Source: Steromphala cineraria (taxonomy: Eukaryota; Mollusca; Gastropoda; Trochida; Trochidae). From it: 64,000 nt of DNA. The stretch spans positions 55,500,747 through 55,564,746 of the forward strand of contig OU744721.1 in NCBI GenBank assembly GCA_916613615.1. Direction: 5' to 3'. A program made the translations under genes and the position numbers. Below, in pieces: positions 35,143 to 45,437 of the stretch. Under the pieces are notes generated by a model. That model was not told the origin of the DNA and searched no databases. It saw nothing but the letters and a program-made list of their open reading frames with translations. Within the stretch, counting starts at the first letter, position 1, and each line of letters opens with the position of its first letter.

Positions 35143-35856
35143 ACCGAAGTTCTAGTTATCAGTCCGAAACGCCTCAGACAACACATCTCTCTCCAAGCAA
35201 TCAACATCGACGGTCATGTCATCATCCCCAGTCAGAAAGCCAGAAACCTGGGTGTAACGTTTGATTCGAACATGTCCATGGACTCCCATGTCAACACGGT
35301 TTGCAGGTCATCATATTTCCACCTACGCAACATCGGTCTCATAAGGAAATATATAAACAGAAGTACCGCATCTGCCCTTGTCCGTGCGCTTGTTCTATCG
35401 CGTATAGACTACTGCAATGCACTATTGTATGGTCTTCCACAACATACTGTCAGTTCACTACAGCGAGTTCAGAACATGGCGGCACGTGTCGTGTCTCGTA
35501 CCAGACGTTGTGAACACATAACGCCAGTCCTGAAGGAGCTTCATTGGCTTCCGGTGAAGTACAGAATTAAATACAAAGTACTGTTGCTAGTTCATAAATG
35601 TCTGAACAATCGTGCACCTGGATATCTCTCTAGCATGTTGGTAAAATACCAACCAAACAGAAGTCTGCGATCTGAAGATCAATGCCTCCTGAAACTACCT
35701 TCATCAAAATCTCGCACCTACGGCGATCGATCGTTCCAAATTGCTGGACCTTGCCTATGGAATAAACTACCCATTCAGTTGAGATCTGTTGAAGACCTGG
35801 ACTGCTTCAAGTCACATCTGAAGACTTGGTTATTCCAAGAAGCATTCCCTTTGTAA
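35143..35856 (+). CDS. CR1/L2-like LINE reverse-transcriptase C-terminus, 5'-truncated, open
   Basis: This uninterrupted frame of about 237 codons starts at the truncation point; the first visible ATG is at 35272. It is the end of an ORF2-type polymerase. Motifs in order are EVLVISPKR, ARNLGVTFDSNMSMDSHV (the end of the RT palm/thumb, LGVxxDxxL), RIDYCNALLYGLP, LQRVQNMAARVV, LKELHWLPVKYRIKYKVLLL, TYGDRSFQIAGPCLWNKLP and SHLKTWLFQ. These are the standard blocks of CR1/L2-group non-LTR elements. No endonuclease and no catalytic YADD block is present, so it is an ordinary dead-on-arrival insertion. The absence of stops over 700 bp indicates recent insertion. The frame ends TAA at 35854-35856. 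Confidence 0.9.
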   Translation, partial: TEVLVISPKRLRQHISLQAINIDGHVIIPSQKARNLGVTFDSNMSMDSHVNTVCRSSYFHLRNIGLIRKYINRSTASALVRALVLSRIDYCNALLYGLPQHTVSSLQRVQNMAARVVSRTRRCEHITPVLKELHWLPVKYRIKYKVLLLVHKCLNNRAPGYLSSMLVKYQPNRSLRSEDQCLLKLPSSKSRTYGDRSFQIAGPCLWNKLPIQLRSVEDLDCFKSHLKTWLFQEAFPL

Positions 35857-35971
35857 TATGTATTGAATATGACTTTTCTGTGCAGCTTTACTCAAAGCGC
35901 TGCTGAGCAGTGACAATGTTGCTGGAATCAGCGCTATACAAATGTTTTCATGTATGTATGTATGTATGTAT
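35857..35971 (+). mobile_element. LINE 3' UTR and (TATG)n tail
   Basis: A short 3' UTR contains 'tcaaagcgctgctgagcag' and 'atcagcgctatacaaatg', the AGCGCTATA box shared with the SINE at 42015-42245. It ends in (tatg)n at 35951-35971. The tail abuts the host sequence 'ttctgata'. Confidence 0.8.
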
Positions 35972-36391
35972 GTTCTGATACGATATTTGTGTTAAAAATG
36001 GCAATACTATGCTTCTTCCATATTTTTACACTGTATAATTCAACATATTGAGGTAAATAAGTAAAGAAAAGCAGCATGATATTGTAAAGTATATTTGTGT
36101 TTTAAAAAACATATATTTCGGAATAAGTAAGATGTATATAAAAAAAGAAATATATCATGTTCTGATACAATATTTGTGTTAAGAATGGCAATACTATGCT
36201 TCTTCCGTATTTTACAGTTTGTTTGGCTACCAATTTTTACACTGTACAATTCAACATATAGACATAGTGTAACATGTTGTTCTTATCTAAATCATTACTT
36301 TGATAATGTAATGAATAAACTTGTTATGAGTAGAATATCAATTAAAACCTAACGGAACATTGGCACAAATCGAGGGTGACCAAGGGCTTAA

Positions 36392-36728
36392 AGAGGAAGA
36401 AGCACGTTTTTGGAAATTTTATATTTATATTTATATACGGTAATGTCAAATGTATTATATCCTTACATAAACCAATCATCCATAGTCAGAGAACAAATTA
36501 TTAACATTCCCAAAATGTCCATTGGTGGTCATTTTTGTGTGAACACCTTTAATTCATCTTTTGTGAGACAAAGGAGACGTACATGTATGGCTGAACTTTA
36601 CATTATATATTTGATTTATTACTGCTTTAATTAATTTAATTACATGTACATTGTCTTTCAATTGGAACCATTTATTTTAATTTCCCTGACATCACCTAAT
36701 ATCCCCCCCTCAAAACCTAATAATGCCA
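36392..36728 (-). mobile_element. TTAA-type MITE, degenerate
   Basis: TTAA at 36388-36391, left end agaggaagaagcacgttttt. The interior is in reverse orientation (ccatagtcagagaacaaatt, ggaaccatttatttt). The right end is decayed to 'aaaacctaataatgcc'. Confidence 0.8.
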
Positions 36729-36729
36729 C

Positions 36730-37259
36730 AAGATTCCGAGCTCTTCACTATATCAATCAATGGGCGGGGACATTTCTACTGAAACTCAATCATGCTCAAA
36801 TTATACATATTGTCGTTTGTGACCTCGGATGATGAGGAAATGTTTGTTTATGTGTTTGAATTTTAAAAACTGCTGGTTTACCTTCCTTAATTGTGATCTG
36901 TGATCTGTGATGATTTTCATGTTTCAGAAATGTTAGTTATTGTGAAGTTTAGCACAAAGAGTATTCTTTGAAAAATAACCATTATAGGGTATTGGGTAAT
37001 TCAGTTTATTTTAAATTCATAAATCAAAAAATAATTTCTCGAATGTTTTCGAAATGAAAATAGCGGAGATATCGGTTCCCGTTATTTTATGTATTTGGAA
37101 GCTTGATAAGATCAAACATGCATCAGATAGAAATTCAGTGAACAGCTGTTTTGATTGAATTAATACTTGCTTCAAATTTGATCAACATTAATGGTTACGG
37201 TATGTTTTGTATTTGTAAAATGAATACAGAATTTGAAATATCTTCTTACTGATCACCGA
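36730..37259. other. Intergenic sequence
   Basis: Contains a triplicated 'gtgatct' at 36893-36911, and a ~40-bp block (37118-37157) shared with 34935-34975. No gene is supported. Confidence 0.45.
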
Positions 37260-37572
37260 TTGCATAACAATCATCATGCTTTTTATGAATCAACAACGAT
37301 GTTTTATCGATAAAATAGTAACATCACAGAAAAAATTACCTTTATCTTATCGGATGTTATATCTTCCTCTTTAAAAAACATACATGTATGTTGATGAAAT
37401 TTCTTACATAGTCACCGAGTGCGAAACAAGCATCATGCTTTGTATGCATTAATATAATAACGATATTTTATCGATAAAATAGTAACATCACGTTTAAATA
37501 AATTTACCTTATCGGATTTTGTATTTTCCTCCTGAATCATGTATGTGTACATGTATGTGGATGAAATTTCAT
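37260..37572 (+). repeat. Tandem duplication, ~155-bp unit x2
   Basis: 'catcatgcttt.tatg...aacgat.ttttatcgataaaatagtaacatcac' to 'acatgtatgt.gatgaaatttc' is present at about 37271-37403 and again at 37428-37572, with about 80 % identity by eye. Confidence 0.72.
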
Positions 37573-37989
37573 TTCAGACTCTGACTAGAGTAAAGACTGC
37601 CTAAACGTTTATTGTGTCTGATACAGTACGCCATGCACAATTGTGTTTAGATGCAACATAATTTACGAAGACAACTCGATCTGAAACAATTCTTGCCAGT
37701 CAAAGAAATATGTGCACATCTGCATATTTTGCAAATTACACAATACTTGTCTACGAGTAAAATATCATCGTGAGAAAAATATGAAATGTGTGTATGTTTA
37801 ATTATGTAATTTAGTGTTTACATTTCAAAAACTAACTAGAAAATTTGTGTCCATGGGACACAGATACCCCAGCTAATAAAAAAGCTCTCAATGTTTTCAA
37901 CCATAGAATTTAAAAAGAGATGCACATCTTTAGCTTAATTTGAGTTCAAACATCCATTAAAATGTAGAAAATTAAAATTTCCCAAAACA

Positions 37990-39436
37990 TAATATAAGGT
38001 GCACACCTTTAGGATATATATAAAGCATGTTTGGAAGAATAGCGCAGTCTATCCAGTACTGAGGAGAAGTGGATAACAACACCCCCTATCAAACTACTAT
38101 GAGCTTTCACTTTCACAAAAATTCACCTTAGTTCAACATGTCAGAAATTTTAATAAAAATCAAAAATTGAAAAACAAAATATGAGATGCACACCCTTAGG
38201 ATGCCTAAAAGCCATGTGTGCGATTTCAATTAAATCCATTGAACGGTTTTTGAGGAGAAGTGGATAACAACACCCCCTATCACACTACTATGAGCTTTCA
38301 CTTTCACAAAAATTCACCTTAGTTCAATATGTCAGAAATTTGAAAACAATAAAAAATTTAAAAACAAAATATGAGATGCACACCCTTAGGATGCCTAAAA
38401 GCCATGTGTGCGATTTCAATTAAATCTGTTTAATGGTTTTTGAGGAGAAGTGGATAAACAACACCCCCTATCACAGTACTATGAGCTTTCACTTTCCCCA
38501 CAATTCATTTAAGTTCAACATGTCAGAAATTTGAAAAAAAAATCAAACATTGAAAAAAAAAATATGAGATGCACACCCTTAGAATGCCTAAAAGCCATGT
38601 GTGCAATTTAAATTAAATCCATTGAATGGTTTTTGAGGAGAAGTGGATAAACAACACCCCCTATCACACTGCTATGAGCTTTCACTTGGCCGAAAATTAA
38701 CCTTTGTTCAACATGTCAGAAATTTGAAAAAAAAATCAAAAATTGAAAAACAAAATATGAGGTGCACACCCTTAGGATGCTTATAGGCCATGTGTGCAAT
38801 TTAAATTAAATCCATTGAACGTTTTTTGAGGAGAAGTGGATAACAACACCCCCTAACACACTACTATGAGCTTTCACTTTCACAAAAATTCACCTAAGTT
38901 CAACATGACAGAAATTTGAAAAAATTCAAAACTTGAAAAACAAAACATGAGATGGACACCCTTGGGATGCTTATAAGCCATGTGTGCAATTTAAATTAAA
39001 TCCATTGAACGGTTTTTGAGGAGAAGTGGATAAACAACACCCCCTATCACAGTACTATGAGCTTTCACTTTCCCCACAATTCATTTAAGTTCAACATGTC
39101 AGAAATTTGAAAAAAAAATCAAACATTGAAAAAAAAAATATGAGATGCACACCCTTAGAATGCCTAAAAGCCATGTGTGCAATTTAAATTAAATCCATTG
39201 AATGGTTTTTGAGGAGAAGTGGATAAACAACACCCCCTATCACACTGCTATGAGCTTTCACTTGGCCCAAAATTAACCTTTGTTCAACATGACAGAAATT
39301 TGAAAAAAAAATCAAAAATTTAAAAACAAAATATGAGATGCACACCCTTAGGATGCTTATAGGCCATGTGTGCGATTTCAATTAAATCTGTTGAATGTTT
39401 TTTGAGGGGAAGTAGATAAACAATACCCTGTATAGA
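37990..39436 (+). repeat. ~192-bp satellite array, about 7.5 monomers
   Basis: The marker 'gaggagaagtggataa' recurs at about 38061, 38251, 38441, 38635, 38828, 39019 and 39211, with a variant at 39403, so spacing is 190-193 bp. Each monomer also has 'gatgcacaccctta', 'gccatgtgtgc' and 'ctatgagctttcact'. The first monomer is strongly diverged. Monomers at offset 576 bp share private variants, which indicates a three-monomer higher-order unit. No credible coding frame. Confidence 0.9.
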
Positions 39437-40055
39437 GTGGTTACGCACGTACGGACGGACAACCGAGGGTAATCCAATATGCCTGAATCCTGAATAAATT
39501 ACAACAATGTATTGATTATGTGTAAATGAAGGTACCTCAGCATTATCAATTTGTTCCCTAACTGTTGTAAAACGATTTGTAAATGGTTTCACATGAGACA
39601 TGAACTCCCTCCAGGTATTTCAATAATGTTTCTTATACCCAAGTTATCATTGCTCTACACTTTTTATCATCTGAGGATATTGATCACTTACCTGAACACG
39701 ATAGTGTAACGAAAGTAATGGAAGTTGAAACGGATATTTTGGTGAGAGTGTCAAATAAACAATGCTAACGGGCAGTTAATATTTTCTATAAGATCTTCTG
39801 TTTGAAAAGCTCAAACCTCTTACATCTTTATACGTTTTCAATATTGATTTCACTCAGAAACCTAATATAGAGCTGCTTTTTGTTAGATCACAAAGATTGA
39901 GATGAGACAAATCAAACAAATACAAGGCCATTGGATCTCTAGCTCATCAAGCCTTCAATAATTTATTATACAAAAGATACAAATGAATTGAATATTTCCA
40001 GTAGCTCTTGTATAAACCTGTACGATTAAATTCAGTGATGAAAGAAAACCTAAGA
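39437..40055. other. Intergenic sequence, nothing recognised
   Basis: No repeats, exons or RNA genes supported. The opposing open frames at 39184-39601 are satellite readthrough. Confidence 0.45.
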
Positions 40056-40059
40056 CATT

Positions 40060-40305
40060 ATAAAAACTTTTTATTGTCCGCAATACAAGGTACAATGGAA
40101 ATTCATTTTGTGCATTTCGTACGCGGCAGCCACGGTGCAGCGCCAGTTTATGCGTTGTTCTTCCTTTACAATGCTGAGTGTCAAACAAGGCAGCAACAAC
40201 TCCCATCTGTTAACGTCTTTTGGTATGACGCGACCGGGAATCGAACCCCAATCTACCGGGTGACGAGCGGATACTCTAACACTGAGCTACGTCCCCGGCT
40301 AATTA
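40060..40305 (-). mobile_element. tRNA-derived SINE
   Basis: On the minus strand the head reads CCGGGGACGTAGCTCAGTGTTAGAG (A box) and GGGGTTCGATTCCCGG (B box), within about 75 nt, as in a tRNA. A ~150-bp body without coding capacity follows ('gttgttgctgccttgtttgac', 'gaagaacaacgcataaactgg'). The anticodon region shows CGTCAC, tRNA-Asp-like, but the stems are imperfect. The plus-strand 110-codon frame across it is a shadow. Confidence 0.65.
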
Positions 40306-41325
40306 CATTAAACCCCGATAATGTAACACTGCCCTGTTAACATTGGTGTTGAGACTGTCCATGTGACATAAAAAGTGTCAATTTACTGCAATGTCGATGG
40401 ACTTCTCACGATCATCGTCAGTGAAGTTCCATGATGCACGTGCTCCTCGAGATATATAAATGTTAGATGCAATTTACTTAGGTATAAAGTTAGGGCCTGA
40501 GCGTGATTCAGTTTTACACTCGTTGATCTAGGACTACTGTATGCTCTCATTGGTTAGTGAGGTGTTTGCTCCTAATGAGGATACCGGATGTCAAATCTAT
40601 AAAAATAGATTATTTGTTTCTTATTGACTAATATCATGTGTATTTGATCGAGTGAGGTAGAAAGATTATACTTTTACGAGTGGCGCAGCCTCGAGTGAAA
40701 TTATTTTTTTAAGTATCTTACAAGATGAAACAAACATGTTTTTTTTGTCAAATTTTGGCAGATATTCAAGCAGTTGAAAATAGGCAGGATCACAAAATCT
40801 GCAAAACATCATCCCAATCAGATGATGAGTGTTTATACTAGGTTTCAGATATGTAGTACTTATAAGAAAATATATTTAAAATCCCTTATTTGGTACTGGG
40901 TCACAAAAGTTAAATAATCAGTGGTTCATACTATGTTAGAAATATGTCCCTGCTTAATTCTCATCATATTGATTACCATCACCATTAAATGATAATGACT
41001 TGGTTGCAGGTGTCCTATTATCCAAATGTTAAGGGTGGCTATATCCTTTCTCCTAAGGATGAACCTGTTACATTCATGGATATAAAAACCAAATCCCCTT
41101 TCACCCGTCCCCAATACTCATTGTACGACTTCGCTGTTTAGGATGTTGCTCTTGAAAATTACAGGAAGTTCACGATGCTGACTAAGTTTGTGTATCGATT
41201 TTGGATGATTAACTTTAAAGAGCAACGGATGGCGGCTGGCTTAATGTATTTCATTTATCTGACTTAACCCAGGGACAGCTGCTTTAGACGACTGTCTCAG
41301 ATAATTTGTTGTCCGCCATTGATCC
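40306..41325. other. Intergenic sequence, nothing recognised
   Basis: No exon with splice support and no element termini were found. The 62-codon minus frame at 40926-41114 is unsupported. Confidence 0.45.
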
Positions 41326-41329
41326 TTAA

Positions 41330-41683
41330 AGGTGCAGTAGCACGTTTTTATTGGCAATATAAGGTGATGTCAGGAAAAGAAAATTAATTATTCCAATTGA
41401 AAGACAATGTATTAAAACTAAATGGAGCAGTATTAATTCAAATATATAGCGTAAAGTTTGACCATGTGATTCCTTTTTCTTACACAAAAAGAATTAAAGG
41501 TGCTCACACAAAATGGCCCCTAATGGATTTTATGTGAATCTTCATACTTTGTCCTCTGACTATGGATGATTGGTTTGTGTTGTGAGCTTTTGGACACTGC
41601 CAAAATAATACATTTAGCATTAACTTACAATTATCAGTACAATTTAAGAATATAGAATTATCGAAAAACGTGCTACTGCCCCT
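41330..41683 (+). mobile_element. TTAA-type MITE (AGGGGCAG family), founder of the tandem unit
   Basis: TTAA flanks at 41326-41329 and 41684-41687; ends AGGTGCAGTAGCACG and CGTGCTACTGCCCCT. The 1.3-kb tandem unit that follows starts inside this element (at about 41456). Confidence 0.92.
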
Positions 41684-42014
41684 TTAAATGTACCATAGCA
41701 TGCTTTATTAGTACTCGTAGAATTTAAGGATCTCATGATCACGAAAATTGAATTAAATGTTACATTTTGCCTGATATTTTAGTCAACAGAAGGATTTTGC
41801 AAACATGAATAACGCGGTTAAGCTATTTGAACTATTAAGCTATCTTGAATGATCAAAATATTAAATTTTTACGTTACCCTTTATGCTAGTATAAATCTTG
41901 TTGACGTATGAGTTATAAATAGGTTTATTTTGCGTATTATACTATTTGATTTTGTAAATATTTAAACAACTTCCCTGATATGATATCGCTTTTGGACAAA
42001 CTGCTGTGACTATG

Positions 42015-42245
42015 TGTCTCAGTTCACCCAGCTGTTAATTGGTACCCTGTGAGGCATAGAATGGTCCCTAACCTGAGCGCCACATATGGATGCCGGTTGA
42101 ATACTCCCCAGGGAGTTGAAATGGAAAAATGATCGGACGGTGAAAGAATGCCATTGACCAGGGGAAACAATGTAAGCGCCTTGAGCAACTGTCATGTACA
42201 GCGCTATTGAAGATTGTTATCAAAATTAGCGCTATATTAAATTAA
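42015..42245 (+). mobile_element. SINE with conserved core, tandem copy 1
   Basis: The segment from 'tcagttcacccagctgttaa' through 'gatgccgg.tgaatactcccc', 'gccattgaccaggggaaac' and 'cgccttgagcaactgtcat' to 'tacagcgctattgaag...agcgctatatta' has the layout of a widespread invertebrate SINE. Its 3' part ends in an AGCGCTATA box shared with LINE tails. No A/B box is clearly intact at the 5' side. Recalled from general knowledge of invertebrate repeats, not searched. Confidence 0.6.
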
Positions 42246-43329
42246 TAGTTGATAGTTTATCTAAAATTACGTGTTGTTGACAATCATTTGTCAAAAAGTT
42301 ACAATGCATGAGAACTTTCTTATACGTCCCGAAATTGACAGATGGTAAGACTTATTCTCCTGAAAATATAATGTTTCTTTGTAAAGAGAACATTGAATGA
42401 TGACGTCTGAGATTTAGAAACTTATTGTAAATAATTTTTGAAATAAAGGGTCAGTCGAGGTGAGATTATGCTTTTGCAGAATACGTGAATGATATTACGA
42501 GTGTTAATTTATTTGCCCTGTTTAAATCAGATTAAGTCATCTTGAAAATTGAATTGTAAAGACAATACATGAAAAATGTAATACATAAAAATTTATATAT
42601 GCACAATAAATGGGTTTGACTGAAAATTCAGAGGCACCTAACAAGTAATGGAAGGAAATGAATCGATTTTGAATAGAAGTCACTGCATTATTGAAGGAGT
42701 TGCTACCGGACTTGACCGAGAATTCAAAATTACCGAAATTACCTCAGAAGTTGGCTGATAATGTGCCTGATAGGGTCTGGCAAATTCAACTTTTCGAAAA
42801 TCGTCGATATTGAGTTTGGCTATGTGATCCCTTTTTCTTACACAAAAAGAATTAAAGGTGCTCACACAAAATGGCCGCCAATGGATTTTATGTGAATCGT
42901 CATACTTTGTCCTCTGACTAAATAATACATTTAGCATTAACTTACAATTATCAGTGAAGACTTTAGAATATAAAATTATCAAAAAACGTGCTACTGCCCC
43001 TTTAAATGTACCATAGCATGCTTTATTAGTACTCGTAGAATTTAAGGATCTCATGATCACGAAAATTGAATTAAATGTTACATTTTGCCTGATATTTTAG
43101 TCAACAGAAGGATTTTGCAAACATGAATAACGCGGTTAAGCTATTTGAACTATTAAGCTATCTTGAATGATCAAAATATTAAATTTTTACGTTACCCTTT
43201 ATGCTAGTATAAATCTTGTTGACGTATGAGTTATAAATAGGTTTATTTTGCGTATTATACTATTTGATTTTGTAAATATTTAAACAACTTCCCTGATATG
43301 ATATCGCTTTTGGACAAACTGCTGTGACT

Positions 43330-43562
43330 ATGTGTCTCAGTTCACCCAGCTGTTAATGGGTACCCTCTGAGGCATAGAATGGTCCCTAACCTGAGTGCCA
43401 CATATGGATGCCGGCTGAATACTCCCCAGGGAGTTGAAATGGAAAAATGATCGGACGGTGAAAGAATGCCATTGACCAGGGGAAACAATGTGAGCGCCTT
43501 GAGCAACTGTCATGTACAGCGCTATTGAAGATTGTTATCAAAATTAGCGCTATATTAAATTA
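43330..43562 (+). mobile_element. SINE, tandem copy 2
   Basis: The same SINE carried inside the second 1312-bp unit. It differs from copy 1 at a few bases (ccctctgagg, ctgagtgcc). Confidence 0.6.
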
Positions 43563-44641
43563 ATAGTTTATAGTTTATCTAAAATTACGTGTTGTTGACA
43601 ATCATTTGTCAAAAAGTTACAATGCATGAGAACTTTCTTATACGTCCCGAAATTGACAGATGGTAAGACTTATTCACCTGAAAATATATGTTTCTTTGTA
43701 AAGAGAACATTGAATGATGACGTCTGAGATTTAGAAACTTATTGTAAATAATTTTTGAAATAAATGGTCAGTCGAGGTGAGATTATGCTTTTGCAGAATA
43801 CGTGAATGATATTACGAGTGTTAATTTATTTGCCCTGTTTAAATCAGATTAAGTCATCTTGAAAATTGAATTGTAAAGACAATACATGAAATATGTAATA
43901 CATAAAATATATGCACAATAAATGGGTTTGACTGAAAATCCAGAGGCCCCCAACAAGTAATCGAAGGAAATGAATCGATTTTGAATAGAAATCACTGCAT
44001 AATTGAAGGAGTTGCTACCGGACTTGACCGAGAATTCAAAATTACCGAAATTACCTCAGAAGTTGGCTGATAATGTGCCTGATAGGGTCTGGCAAATTCA
44101 ACTTTTCGAAAATCGTCGATATTGAGTTTGGCTATGTGATCCCTTTTTCTTACACAAAAAGAATTAAAGGTGCTCACACAAAATGGCCGCCAATGGATTT
44201 TATGTGAATCGTCATACTTTGTCCTCTGACTAAATAATACATTTAGCATTAACTTACAATTATCAGTGAAGACTTTAGAATATAAAATTATCAAAAAACG
44301 TGCTACTGCCCCTTTAAATGTACCATAGCATGCTTTATTAGTACTCGTAGAATTTAAGGATCTCATGATCACGAAAATTGAATTAAATGTTACATTTTGC
44401 CTGATATTTTAGTCAACAGAAGGATTTTGCAAACATGAATAACGCGGTTAAGCTATTTGAACTATTAAGCTATCTTGAATGATCAAAATATTAAATTTTT
44501 ACGTTACCCTTTATGCTAGTATAAATCTTGTTGACGTATGAGTTATAAATAGGTTTATTTTGCGTATTATACTATTTGATTTTGTAAATATTTAAACAAC
44601 TTCCCTGATATGATATCGCTTTTGGACAAACTGCTGTGACT

Positions 44642-44878
44642 ATGTGTCTCAGTTCACCCAGCTGTTAATGGGTACCCTGTGAGGCATAGAATGGTCCCTA
44701 ACCTGAGCGCCACATATGGATGCCGGCTGAATACTCCCCAGGGAGTTGAAATGGAAAAATGATCGGACGGTGAAAGAATGCCATTGACCAGGGGAAACAA
44801 TGTGAGCGCCTTGAGCAACTGTCATGTACAGCGCTATTGAAGATTGTTATCAAAATTAGCGCTATATTAAATTAATAG
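44642..44878 (+). mobile_element. SINE, tandem copy 3
   Basis: The same SINE carried inside the third 1312-bp unit. Here the bases at the variant sites match copy 1 (ccctgtgagg, ctgagcgcc). Confidence 0.6.
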
Positions 44879-45437
44879 TTTATAGTTTATCTAAAATTAC
44901 GTGTTGTTGACAATCATTTGTCAAAAAGTTACAATGCATGAGAACTTTCTTATACGTCCCGAAATTGACAGATGGTAAGACTTATTCACCTGAAAATATA
45001 TGTTTCTTTGTAAAGAGAACATTGAATGATGACGTCTGAGATTTAGAAACTTATTGTAAATAATTTTTGAAATAAATGGTCAGTCGAGGTGAGATTATGC
45101 TTTTGCAGAATACGTGAATGATATTACGAGTGTTAATTTATTTGCCCTGTTTAAATCAGATTAAGTCATCTTGAAAATTGAATTGTAAAGACAATACATG
45201 AAATATGTAATACATAAAATATATGCACAATAAATGGGTTTGACTGAAAATCCAGAGGCCCCCAACAAGTAATCGAAGGAAATGAATCGATTTTGAATAG
45301 AAATCACTGCATAATTGAAGGAGTTGCTACCGGACTTGACCGAGAATTCAAAATTACCGAAATTACCTCAGAAGTTGGCTGATAATGTGCCTGATAGGGT
45401 CTGGCAAATTCAACTATTCGAAAATCGTCGATATTGA

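Larger units (their letters stand above)
35030..36260 (+). repeat. Tandem duplication (~220-bp unit) with a LINE inserted in unit 1
   Basis: Unit 1 is 35030-35140 plus 35971-36050; unit 2 is 36051-36258. The second unit reads continuously through 'atatatcatgttctgatacaatatttgtg', showing what the site in unit 1 looked like before the LINE entered it. The duplication therefore predates the LINE, or the inserted unit was not the template for the other. Confidence 0.75.
41456..45437 (+). repeat. Three tandem copies of a ~1.31-kb unit
   Basis: Copies are 41456-42813 (1358 bp), 42814-44125 (1312 bp) and 44126-45437 (1312 bp). Copies 2 and 3 both lack ~45 bp of the MITE interior ('gactatggatgattgg...' became 'gactaaataatac') and are almost identical. 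Copy 1 shows a few extra differences. Each unit contains the right half of a MITE, unique sequence, and one SINE. Identical 126-codon minus frames at 42680 and 43992 arise from the duplication and are not genes. Confidence 0.95.

Noticed and set aside
37990..39436. Regular repeats considered as a CRISPR array
   Set aside because: Repeats are ~192-bp monomers placed head to tail without unique spacers, in animal DNA. The 93-bp and 21-bp arrays also lack spacers.
40218..40300. Functional tRNA-Asp on the minus strand
   Set aside because: A and B boxes are good, but anticodon and acceptor stems do not pair properly and a SINE body follows.
40008..40340. 110-codon plus-strand frame
   Set aside because: It is the antisense reading of a tRNA-derived SINE (the T-arm complement gives the GNRTP-type peptide).
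42680..44372. Two identical 126-codon minus-strand open frames 1312 bp apart
   Set aside because: Identity comes from the tandem duplication. The frame crosses MITE sequence and has no splice sites or family motifs.
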